Shown one piece after another: positions 1-5,003 of a stretch of DNA of 5,003 nucleotides. How positions within the stretch are numbered: position 1 is the first letter of the stretch; the number at the start of each line of letters is the position of its first letter. The notes under the pieces are model-generated. The model saw only the letters and a program-made list of their open reading frames with translations, searched no databases and was not told the DNA's origin. The translations under genes were made by a program, and so were the position numbers. The DNA is from JBFKOL01 sp041628815 (GTDB taxonomy: Bacteria; Bacteroidota; Bacteroidia; Chitinophagales; Saprospiraceae): NCBI GenBank assembly GCA_041628815.1, contig JBFKOL010000319.1, positions 1-5,003 on the forward strand, written 5' to 3'.

Positions 1-129
1 GAATGCATCGGCTTTCATGAAGAACCTCAATGCGCTGCCGTCTGTCCTGTAGACTGCTGTGTGCCCGATGAAAATCGCATAGAATCTGACGAAGTCCTGC
101 TTTCAAGGAAAGAGCGGTTACACCTCTGA
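1..129 (+). CDS. 4Fe-4S (YfhL-like, dicluster) ferredoxin, C-terminal part only
   Basis: The window opens inside this gene; 42 codons are read in frame 1 up to a TGA at 127-129, directly followed by an in-frame TAA (130-132). Visible residues include C2, C11, C15 and C19/C20 in the stretch EPQCAAVCPVDCC. This C-X8-C-X3-C-P layout is the second cluster-binding half of small two-cluster ferredoxins of the YfhL / Allochromatium type, which carry an insertion between the second and third cysteines. Family members are soluble electron carriers of roughly 80-120 residues, so most of the first cluster domain probably lies upstream of the window. The charged tail after the motif (ESDEVLLSRKERLHL) is typical of Bacteroidota members as I remember them. 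The redox partner cannot be told from this sequence. The gene converges on ctlX across a 352-base gap. Confidence 0.88.
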   Translation, partial: ECIGFHEEPQCAAVCPVDCCVPDENRIESDEVLLSRKERLHL

Positions 130-140
130 TAAATAACTGC

Positions 141-162
141 AAGGACCCGTGACTGGGTGCTT
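141..162 (+). other. Hairpin 1 after the ferredoxin gene
   Basis: AAG (141-143) pairs with CTT (160-162) and ACCC (145-148) pairs with GGGT (155-158). The G144/G159 mismatch separates the two stems, and a six-base loop closes them. It begins 11 bases after the ferredoxin stop codon. The bases after it are purine-rich rather than T-rich, so it does not look like a standard intrinsic terminator. It could protect the 3' end of the ferredoxin message. Confidence 0.4.
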
Positions 163-181
163 AGGAAAGAAAAACTATTTT

Positions 182-228
182 TGGCAAATGCTCTGCAATG
201 GAGGGTTCAAATACCCAACCATTTGTCA
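182..228 (+). other. Hairpin 2, nested two-stem structure
   Basis: TGGCAAATG (182-190) pairs with CATTTGTCA (220-228) over nine pairs including one G-T wobble. Inside it, GGGT (203-206) pairs with ACCC (213-216) around the loop TCAAAT. The layout faintly resembles a tRNA acceptor stem stacked on a T arm, but the D and anticodon arms, a five-pair T stem and a CCA-compatible end are all missing. It is therefore reported only as a secondary-structure element. Confidence 0.4.
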
Positions 229-241
229 TACTCCTCATCTC

Positions 242-268
242 CCAAGAGAAGTCGCCGACGTCTCTTGG
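242..268. other. Hairpin 3, the strongest inverted repeat in the gap
   Basis: CCAAGAGA (242-249) pairs perfectly with TCTCTTGG (261-268). After one A/G mismatch, GTC (251-253) pairs with GAC (257-259) around a three-base GCC loop. This is a compact stem with 11 pairs. No T run follows on either strand, so simple intrinsic termination is not supported. As DNA it is equally a dyad that a protein could bind. Confidence 0.5.
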
Positions 269-270
269 TG

Positions 271-296
271 ATAGAGAACCACTTGGTAATCTCTAT
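271..296. other. Hairpin 4, two bases after hairpin 3
   Basis: ATAGAGA (271-277) pairs with TCTCTAT (290-296) and ACC (278-280) with GGT (285-287). Two A residues (288-289) bulge out and the loop is ACTT. On the + strand a run of A residues follows, the opposite of a + strand terminator. Its GAGA/TCTC arms resemble those of hairpin 3, so the two stems could exchange pairing partners. Confidence 0.45.
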
Positions 297-369
297 AAAA
301 AATCTCTTAATGCTGTTCATGGATTATAATTAAAATTAAACTCAGAGTTAAGACGTTTGAAATGCCGGA

Positions 370-415
370 AATGTTGGTTTTGAAAGTGTTAAAATTTCAA
401 AAACCAGCATTTTTT
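370..415 (+). terminator. Probable rho-independent terminator, + strand
   Basis: The arm at 370-385 (AATGTTGGTTTTGAAA) pairs with 395-411 over 16 pairs, with one G-T wobble (374/407) and one bulged A in the right arm. A nine-base loop (386-394) closes it, and the right arm runs into six T residues (410-415). On the minus strand only a short, interrupted T stretch follows the stem, so it favours + strand transcripts. It lies about 240 bases after the ferredoxin stop, far for a terminator serving that gene alone. It could also end a separate small transcript covering the hairpins upstream. The stem is A+T-rich, so its strength is uncertain. Confidence 0.55.
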
Positions 416-481
416 AACATTTTTAACACATTAAAGCTTATTGTAATATATAATCTTTTTGTTTACCCAGCAATTGTATTT

Positions 482-1429
482 TCATTTTTTTGGTAGAAAA
501 ATTTCTGCCATCATACACCTTGCCGAGCCTCCTCCATACTTTTCAATGATATTTAGAGGGCTGTGAACGATACGCGCATATTTTTCAATTTTATCGATTT
601 GACTTGGCGTCAAACTTTTATAGGCACTTTCAGACATAACCAATAGATTATTTCCTGTAGCGTCACGAACTTCCAAAGCATTGCCCGCGAACTCAAGAAT
701 TTGCCATCTTGTAAGTGGTATGATATCCTTTCCGGTCTTATCAAGTGATTCAATCAGCATCTGTCTTTCCTGATTGTCTTCTATAGACTCCAGACAGATT
801 AGGGCAAAATGAGTTCCCAAGGTCATAATGACATTGGTGTGATAATACGGTACATCGTCGTGATCCACAGCATGAAAAACCACTGTTCGATAATCGCGAT
901 CCTCTGCCCATTGTAAGAGCAGGTCGTGATGCGTCCGTTCGCTCAAACAAGCATATACCACTTTTTTGACCCTGTCCAATATCATACTTCCCGTACCTTC
1001 CAGAAAAACCAGTCGCTTCTCGAAGGGCAAATAGATTCGATTGACAAAAAAACCATATTGCCCGACCAGCATGTCTACGATGTCTTCCCGGCGCTCGTTC
1101 CTCCTGGCGGGAGAAAAGAGAGGATACAGTATCAAATCTCCTTCAGCGTGCGTGGTAAACCAGTTGTTAGGAAAAACAGCATCTGTTTTGAAGGGAATCG
1201 CGGTATCTTCCACAACCAGGACGGTGACCCCTTCATTTTTAAGAACTTCAGCAAATGCATCAAATTCCCGTCTTCCTGCTTCCTTTACCTCTTCTACCGT
1301 CAAAGTGCCGTCTTTTTCCTGGAAGGCATTGTCCTGGGCCGTCTCGGGATTGTATCCAAAATTAGCCGGACGCACCATCAGGATGGTATTTGTCGTTTGT
1401 CCGTCGTGTTTTTTATTGTTTCGTTTCAT
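482..1429 (-). CDS. ctlX: CtlX-type citrulline hydrolase (amidinotransferase / arginine deiminase fold)
   Basis: A 315-residue cytoplasmic protein of the guanidino-group-modifying superfamily. The family pattern is clear: MVRPANFGYNPETA near 18-31, DAVFPNNW (83-90, acidic substrate-side residue D83), EGTGSM (144-149, E144), YHTNV (196-200, H197) and GGGSARCMMAEIF at the C-terminus with the nucleophile C305. The order Asp, Glu, His, Cys matches the catalytic residues of arginine deiminase and dimethylarginine hydrolase relatives, so the enzyme looks intact. The best-known close family, CtlX of Francisella, turns citrulline into ornithine with release of ammonia; that substrate is inferred here from family resemblance. 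The ATG at 1427-1429 lies inside the end of yhhQ (17-base overlap), pointing to one transcript and coupled translation. A later Met at residue 18 would remove a lysine/asparagine-rich leader but starts very close to the conserved MVRP motif. No signal peptide is seen. An arginine- or methylarginine-directed activity is the main alternative. Confidence 0.85.
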   Translation of the reverse strand: MKRNNKKHDGQTTNTILMVRPANFGYNPETAQDNAFQEKDGTLTVEEVKEAGRREFDAFAEVLKNEGVTVLVVEDTAIPFKTDAVFPNNWFTTHAEGDLILYPLFSPARRNERREDIVDMLVGQYGFFVNRIYLPFEKRLVFLEGTGSMILDRVKKVVYACLSERTHHDLLLQWAEDRDYRTVVFHAVDHDDVPYYHTNVIMTLGTHFALICLESIEDNQERQMLIESLDKTGKDIIPLTRWQILEFAGNALEVRDATGNNLLVMSESAYKSLTPSQIDKIEKYARIVHSPLNIIEKYGGGSARCMMAEIFLPKK

Positions 1430-2216
1430 GATTCAATCCAGCTGCATTCAATTTCAGCCGGTGCGCCAATTCCTCTCCCAGGTAACCATCGATCAGATGA
1501 TGAGCCAGGTAAATTACCGGCGTAAGCAAAACAGCCACTGTAAACTTGTAAATATAATTGACTAAACCAATTGCAAGAACCCTTACCATTTCCCAATCTG
1601 ATCCTATGTAAAAAGCGATGATCAGTACGACAAAGCTGTCAATGAACTGGCTGACAAGTGTGGATCCTGTAGCACGCAACCACACTTTTTTCTCTCCTGT
1701 GACTTTTTTAATCCTGTGGAAAGTAAAAACATCGACAATTTGACCGATCAAAAAGGCAACCATGCTTCCTACAATGATCCATAGACCCTGTCCAAAAATC
1801 CTTCTAAAAGCCAGGTCCATATCAGCAAGGCCCGGACCTTCCCGGATAAAGCCGCTTTCAAACTGCCACCATTCGTTGGGCACCAGGGATATGGACATGT
1901 AGACCATGAGAAAAGCGTAAAAGATCAAGCCTACCGCCAGGTGAGAAAGCAACCTGACACCTTTCTCCCCAAAATATTCGTTGATAACATCCGTCATTAC
2001 AAATACCACCGGCCAAAGCACCACTCCAGCCGTAAGGTTAAACCCAAGTCCTTCCACACCGAAAAAGGTCCAGTTAAATGGCTCAAAACCAAGGGTTTTC
2101 TCCAAAGAGAATATCTTTGCACCCACAAATTCTGCAATCAAGGCATTGGTGATAAAGAAACAACCAAGGATCAGAAACAATCGATTAACCTTGTTTTTGT
2201 AGAAATCGGCGATCAA
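1413..2216 (-). CDS. yhhQ: YhhQ/VUT-family queuosine precursor transporter
   Basis: A 267-residue inner-membrane protein with about six hydrophobic segments (roughly 13-35, 61-77, 90-111, 143-162, 185-204 and 212-240). Family hallmarks are TNALIAEFVGAKIFS (23-37), the charged loop DVINEYFGEKGVR (76-88), GQIVDVFTFHRIKK (158-171) and the polar helix WLRATGSTLVSQFIDS (179-194). E. coli YhhQ imports preQ0 and preQ1 for queuosine synthesis in tRNA; the exact precursor taken up here is unknown. Length and motif order are normal for the family. In frame, the first usable start is TTG at 2216-2214; the next in-frame Met is residue 74, well inside the conserved core, so TTG is chosen. An ATG at 2233 lies in another frame and meets a stop after four codons. 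The gene heads a leftward unit with ctlX. I see no preQ1 riboswitch in its short leader. Confidence 0.9.
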   Translation of the reverse strand: MIADFYKNKVNRLFLILGCFFITNALIAEFVGAKIFSLEKTLGFEPFNWTFFGVEGLGFNLTAGVVLWPVVFVMTDVINEYFGEKGVRLLSHLAVGLIFYAFLMVYMSISLVPNEWWQFESGFIREGPGLADMDLAFRRIFGQGLWIIVGSMVAFLIGQIVDVFTFHRIKKVTGEKKVWLRATGSTLVSQFIDSFVVLIIAFYIGSDWEMVRVLAIGLVNYIYKFTVAVLLTPVIYLAHHLIDGYLGEELAHRLKLNAAGLNHETKQ

Positions 2217-2269
2217 TTTTATGGTTTGAGCATTTATTAGTTATGCAATACGGTTTTCGAGACCAGTTA

Positions 2270-2299
2270 CAAAATTGCAGAATTATAAGAAAGTCTCAA
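2270..2299 (-). promoter_or_regulatory. Candidate Bacteroidota-type promoter for yhhQ-ctlX
   Basis: Read on the minus strand, TTG (2299-2297) is followed after 19 bases by CAATTTTG (2277-2270). This differs from the Bacteroidota -7 element TAnnTTTG by one fixed base and has a fitting spacing to the -33 TTG. Transcription would begin near 2263-2260 and give a leader of about 45 bases before the yhhQ start. Such short A+T-rich motifs arise easily by chance. A TATAAT on the same strand (within 2281-2289) is a weaker alternative because Bacteroidota rarely use that form. Confidence 0.35.
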
Positions 2300-2327
2300 G
2301 GATTCGATAGACCTGAATCCTCCAGAC
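2293..2327. promoter_or_regulatory. Imperfect inverted repeat between yhhQ and hscA (possible operator or leader hairpin)
   Basis: GTCT (2293-2296) and AGGATTC (2299-2305) are mirrored by GAATCCT (2315-2321) and AGAC (2324-2327), with CA opposite CC between the arms and a further G-T pair (2306/2314) inside. Eleven Watson-Crick pairs are spread over 35 bases. The element lies in the 132-base divergent region, 21 bases before the hscA start, and overlaps the candidate -33 element of yhhQ. It could be a protein-binding dyad acting on both directions or a stem in the hscA leader. No regulator is recognisable from the sequence. A weak + strand promoter for hscA (TTTG 2225-2228, TACGGTTT 2249-2256) is possible but poor. 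Confidence 0.45.
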
Positions 2328-2348
2328 ACAGTAAATAAGACAATACAG

Positions 2349-4211
2349 ATGGCAAAAATTCCCATCAACCTGCAAAAGGGCACGATTGAAAAAAAATACG
2401 AGGTAGGCACCATTGTAGGCATCGACCTTGGGACCACCAACAGCCTTATTGCCTATATTTCAGATGGCAATCCCGTAACAATCACCGATGAGGACGGTAA
2501 GAGCAGCCTTGTACCCTCAGTGATCCATATCGACCGCAGTGGAAAGATGACCGTTGGAAATGAGGCAAAATCGCATCTCGTAAGGGATCCCATGAGGACT
2601 TTGTATTCTGTTAAAAGATTGCTGGGCAAATCCTATGGCGATCTTTATTCACATAGAAATGCCTATGCATATAAAATCATTGACAACGATGAAGAATCGC
2701 TTGTCAAAATCCAGGTGGATGACCGGTTTTATTCTCCGGTAGAACTGTCCGCTGAAATACTCAAGCGACTTAAATCCATTGCTGAAAAACACCTTGACCA
2801 GGTCATTGAAAAAGCGGTCATTACCGTACCGGCCTATTTCAATGATTCTCAAAGACAAGCCACGCGAGATGCCGGTAAATTAGCCGGTCTTGACGTGTTG
2901 CGGATCATCAACGAGCCCACTGCAGCAGCGCTGGCATATGATATAGGTACTACAAGACAAGACGACAAGAAAGTGGCGGTTTACGATCTTGGAGGGGGGA
3001 CATTCGATATTTCGATCCTGCAAATCCACGAAGGAATCTTCGAAGTGATGGCAACACATGGGGATACCTACCTGGGTGGCGATGATTTTGACCAGCTCAT
3101 CGTAGACAAATGGAAAAACGATCAACCGGATTTATTCAAGACCCTGCATAAAAATAAGGCACTCCTTCAACGCATTCGCCTAGAAGCTGAAAGAGCAAAA
3201 CGGACATTGACGAGCAATGACAGATTCGACACCGTGGTAGAAGGTACTGTATTACATCTGAACAGGTCAGAATTTGAAGCCCTGGTACGACCTTTGGTGG
3301 AGCGCACCATTGAATCCTGCCGTCGCTGCGTAAAAGATTCCGGATTGACCGTCAAAGATATCAACCATGTGATCATTGTAGGGGGATCAACCCGCATACC
3401 TCTTGTCAAGGCTATGGTTTCAGAATTTTTTGAGAAACCCGTCAACGACACCGTTGATCCGGATCAAACCGTCGCCCTTGGAGCAGCTGTCCAGGCTGAT
3501 ATCCTGGCCGGCAATCGAAGGGACATGCTTCTTCTGGATATCACTCCCCTATCATTGGGCATTGAGACAATAGGTGGCCTGATGGATACCATCATCCCGC
3601 GAAATGCCAAAATACCCACCAGTGCCGGTCGTCAATACACCACATCTATCGACGGCCAGACAAAATTGCGCATCTCAGTGTTCCAGGGAGAACGAGACCT
3701 GGTCAGCGACAACCGAAAGTTGGGTGAATTCATTCTACACAATATTCCACCAATGGCGGCAGGTATACCCAAAATCGACATTCACTTCATCATTGATGCT
3801 GACGGCATTTTAAAAGTCCGGGCCAAGGAATTGCGATCTAATGTGGAAACCGAAGTAGAAATTAAGTCTCAGTACGGAATCAGTGAAGAAGATATGGCCC
3901 GTATGCTCCAGGAATCCATAGCCAATGCCCAGAGGGATCGCGATCGAAGGGCCCTCATAGAGTCAAGGACGGAAGCGAAGAACCTCATCTTGCACACAAA
4001 GAAGTTCATTTCGCAGAACGGCGACTGGCTTAGCCAGGATGAAATCCGGCTGCTTGAAGCTCAGATTGATCACTTGAGACAAGCTGTCGATGGCACCGAC
4101 AAGGACGCCATTCAGGAGGCCCTTGAAAAACTGAATACTTTGTCAAGGCCCCTTGCGGAAAAGGCCATGGATCACCACATTTCGGATGCATTGAAAGGAA
4201 AAAATGTGTAG
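2349..4211 (+). CDS. hscA: Hsp70-family Fe-S cluster assembly chaperone HscA
   Basis: A 620-residue cytoplasmic ATPase chaperone, close to E. coli HscA in length. In E. coli, HscA acts with HscB to release Fe-S clusters from the scaffold IscU to acceptor proteins. The nucleotide-binding domain shows GIDLGTTNS (24-32), INEPTAAALAY (188-197 region), YDLGGGTFDIS (212-222) and VGGSTRIP (344-351); the linker is LLLDITPLSLGIET (about 394-407). HscA rather than DnaK is indicated by the roughly 20-residue leader before GIDLG, GIFEVMATHGD (229-239), QADILAGN (382-389), PRNAKIP (417-423), DGQT with QGERDLV (435-452), SQYG (507-510), the C-terminus MDHHISDALKG (607-617), and the lack of a long acidic DnaK tail. 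The ATG at 2349 follows an A-rich leader without a Shine-Dalgarno. No hscB, iscU or iscS lies nearby, so its partners must be elsewhere. A CRRC pair (324-327) is unusual. A divergent DnaK paralogue is the alternative. Confidence 0.88.
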   Translation: MAKIPINLQKGTIEKKYEVGTIVGIDLGTTNSLIAYISDGNPVTITDEDGKSSLVPSVIHIDRSGKMTVGNEAKSHLVRDPMRTLYSVKRLLGKSYGDLYSHRNAYAYKIIDNDEESLVKIQVDDRFYSPVELSAEILKRLKSIAEKHLDQVIEKAVITVPAYFNDSQRQATRDAGKLAGLDVLRIINEPTAAALAYDIGTTRQDDKKVAVYDLGGGTFDISILQIHEGIFEVMATHGDTYLGGDDFDQLIVDKWKNDQPDLFKTLHKNKALLQRIRLEAERAKRTLTSNDRFDTVVEGTVLHLNRSEFEALVRPLVERTIESCRRCVKDSGLTVKDINHVIIVGGSTRIPLVKAMVSEFFEKPVNDTVDPDQTVALGAAVQADILAGNRRDMLLLDITPLSLGIETIGGLMDTIIPRNAKIPTSAGRQYTTSIDGQTKLRISVFQGERDLVSDNRKLGEFILHNIPPMAAGIPKIDIHFIIDADGILKVRAKELRSNVETEVEIKSQYGISEEDMARMLQESIANAQRDRDRRALIESRTEAKNLILHTKKFISQNGDWLSQDEIRLLEAQIDHLRQAVDGTDKDAIQEALEKLNTLSRPLAEKAMDHHISDALKGKNV

Positions 4212-4216
4212 TACCC

Positions 4217-5003
4217 ATGAAAGGATTGCTGATAAGACCCATCACGCAGTTCGTTTCCAGGCAAGTCAGGAATGACGGTGCCCGGGCCATTGAGCACCAA
4301 CGTAAAATATTTAAACAGATCATCGCAAAGGCCGTGGATACCGCTTTCGGCCAGGATCATGGATTTAAAGACATCTGTTCTCATTCGGATTACGCTTCGG
4401 CTGTGCCGGTAAGAGACTATGAAGGTCTTAGGGAGTATTTTGATGCCATCGCCATAGGAGAAAAGAATGTTACCTGGCCAGGTAAACCCGTGTACCTGGC
4501 TAAAACGTCAGGCACCACGTCTGGCGTCAAATACATTCCCATCACGCCCGATAGCCTGCCCAACCATATTAACACCGCGCGATCTGCTCTTTTCAACTAT
4601 GCAAGCAAGGGTTCCAGGTCGAGGCTCTTCGACGGGAAAGTCATGTTCCTGTCGGGTTCGCCAATCCTTGAGACCAAAGGTGGAATAGCCGCCGGAAGAC
4701 TCTCGGGAATCGTAAACCATGAAATCCCGGGTTGGCTAAAAGGCAATCAGTTGCCGACTTACCGGACCAACTGCATCGATGATTGGGAAAAGAAGGTCGA
4801 AGCAATAGTGGAAGAGACAAGAAATGCCGACCTCAGGCTCATCAGTGGAATACCACCATGGGTCCAGATGTACTTCGAGCGACTACTGGATCGAACGGGT
4901 AAAAAGACGGTTCTTGATGTATTTCCCAGGTTGCAGCTTTTTATGCATGGAGGTGTGAACTACGAACCCTACAGGTCAGCCCTCGAAGATCTTTTTGGCG
5001 CCC
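4217..5003 (+). CDS. GH3-family (auxin-responsive-type) acyl-adenylating enzyme, N-terminal part
   Basis: The ATG at 4217 opens a frame with no stop to the window edge: 262 codons plus one base, about half of the usual 500-odd residues of bacterial GH3 proteins. The phosphate-binding motif TSGTTSG (97-103, preceded by YLAK and followed by VKYIPIT) is the first ATP motif of GH3 proteins within the ANL adenylating superfamily. DVFPRLQLFMHGGVNYEPY (234-252) matches the next conserved block of this family. Plant relatives such as GH3.5 and JAR1 adenylate a carboxylic acid and join it to an amino acid; the substrate of bacterial members is generally unknown and none is claimed here. Later motifs and the C-terminal subdomain are outside the window. 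No signal peptide or membrane segment is seen. It starts five bases after the hscA stop, so the two are very likely co-transcribed. An AAGGA at 4196-4200 is too far upstream to be a normal ribosome site. Confidence 0.86.
   Translation, partial: MKGLLIRPITQFVSRQVRNDGARAIEHQRKIFKQIIAKAVDTAFGQDHGFKDICSHSDYASAVPVRDYEGLREYFDAIAIGEKNVTWPGKPVYLAKTSGTTSGVKYIPITPDSLPNHINTARSALFNYASKGSRSRLFDGKVMFLSGSPILETKGGIAAGRLSGIVNHEIPGWLKGNQLPTYRTNCIDDWEKKVEAIVEETRNADLRLISGIPPWVQMYFERLLDRTGKKTVLDVFPRLQLFMHGGVNYEPYRSALEDLFGA

Larger units (their letters stand above)
130..481. other. Gene-free region between convergent genes, rich in inverted repeats
   Basis: This gap separates the ends of the ferredoxin (+) and ctlX (-) genes. 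I see no convincing protein gene in it. It holds four tandem hairpins (141-162, 182-228, 242-268, 271-296), a near-palindrome AACTC-A-GAGTT at 339-349, a terminator-like stem at 370-415, and a tandem TTTTTAACA-type repeat at about 411-428. From about 297 onward the sequence is strongly A+T-rich. Convergent gaps normally hold terminators. Here only the 370-415 stem has a T tract, so the hairpins at 141-296 could be parts of a long 3' untranslated region or of a small structured RNA. That reading is inference only. Confidence 0.6.

Noticed and set aside
182..228. tRNA-like sequence (GGGTTCAAATACCC, with a stem around it)
   Set aside because: There are no D or anticodon arms, the T stem is not five pairs with a seven-base loop, and the total length is far below a tRNA.
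188..271. Small + strand ORF of 27 codons starting MLCNGGFKYPT in the convergent gap
   Set aside because: It lies across hairpins 2 and 3, has no recognisable family or ribosome site, and has no downstream + strand gene for which it could act as a leader peptide. Its codons are explained by the stem sequences.
926..1565. Two long + strand open frames (926-1525 and 1041-1565)
   Set aside because: They are antisense to ctlX and the end of yhhQ, both of which carry full family motifs. Their translations show no domain pattern.
1941..2240. + strand open frames opposite the N-terminal half of yhhQ
   Set aside because: They are shadows of a conserved membrane protein gene, with no promoter, ribosome site or recognisable motif of their own.
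2217..2263. preQ1 riboswitch in the yhhQ leader
   Set aside because: Looked for because of the transporter's role, but the short A+T-rich leader shows no C-rich loop with a matching stem and A-rich tail of the preQ1 class.
2649..3451. Minus-strand open frames inside hscA
   Set aside because: They lie entirely opposite conserved ATPase-domain coding sequence; the translations are rich in Cys, Ile and Arg and look like no known protein.
2349..4211. Reading this gene as the housekeeping DnaK
   Set aside because: The leader before GIDLG, the QGERDLV and PRNAKIP blocks, the C-terminal MDxxIxxALKG motif and the lack of an acidic tail all fit HscA better.
4030..4720. Minus-strand open frames across the hscA-GH3 junction and inside GH3
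   Set aside because: The + strand reading is continuous and carries the HscA C-terminus and the GH3 ATP motif, so these are chance frames.

Overview
The window looks like chromosomal DNA of a Bacteroidota bacterium. This is inferred from the style of the five proteins: the C-terminal half of a 4Fe-4S ferredoxin with the EEPQCAAVCPVDCC signature, a CtlX-type hydrolase, a YhhQ-type transporter, HscA, and a bacterial GH3-family protein. It also fits the absence of Shine-Dalgarno sequences at normal spacing before the starts and one TTG/TAnnTTTG-like promoter. A finer placement is not supportable from this stretch alone. There are no mobile elements, CRISPR arrays, tRNA or rRNA genes.

Layout. 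Positions 1-129 (+) hold the end of a ferredoxin gene. Positions 130-481 are a gene-free stretch between two convergent genes; it contains four tandem hairpins (141-296) and a terminator-like stem followed by T residues (370-415). Positions 482-2216 (-) carry a two-gene unit transcribed leftward: yhhQ (queuosine-precursor transporter), whose end overlaps the start of ctlX (citrulline hydrolase) by 17 bases. Positions 2217-2348 are a divergent promoter region with an imperfect inverted repeat at 2293-2327. Positions 2349-5003 (+) carry a second two-gene unit: hscA, the Hsp70 chaperone of Fe-S cluster assembly, and five bases later a GH3-family adenylating enzyme cut off by the window edge.

How they work together. 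Two genes concern Fe-S proteins (ferredoxin and HscA), but they lie in separate transcription units. yhhQ and ctlX are tightly coupled, although one imports a precursor for tRNA modification and the other probably takes apart citrulline; no shared pathway is obvious. hscA has none of its usual partners (iscS, iscU, hscB, fdx) beside it here and is instead joined to the GH3 gene. I see mostly conserved housekeeping-type genes in an unusual order. The items most worth a second look are the hairpin-rich convergent gap, the inverted repeat between yhhQ and hscA, the non-ATG start of yhhQ, and the hscA-GH3 pairing.
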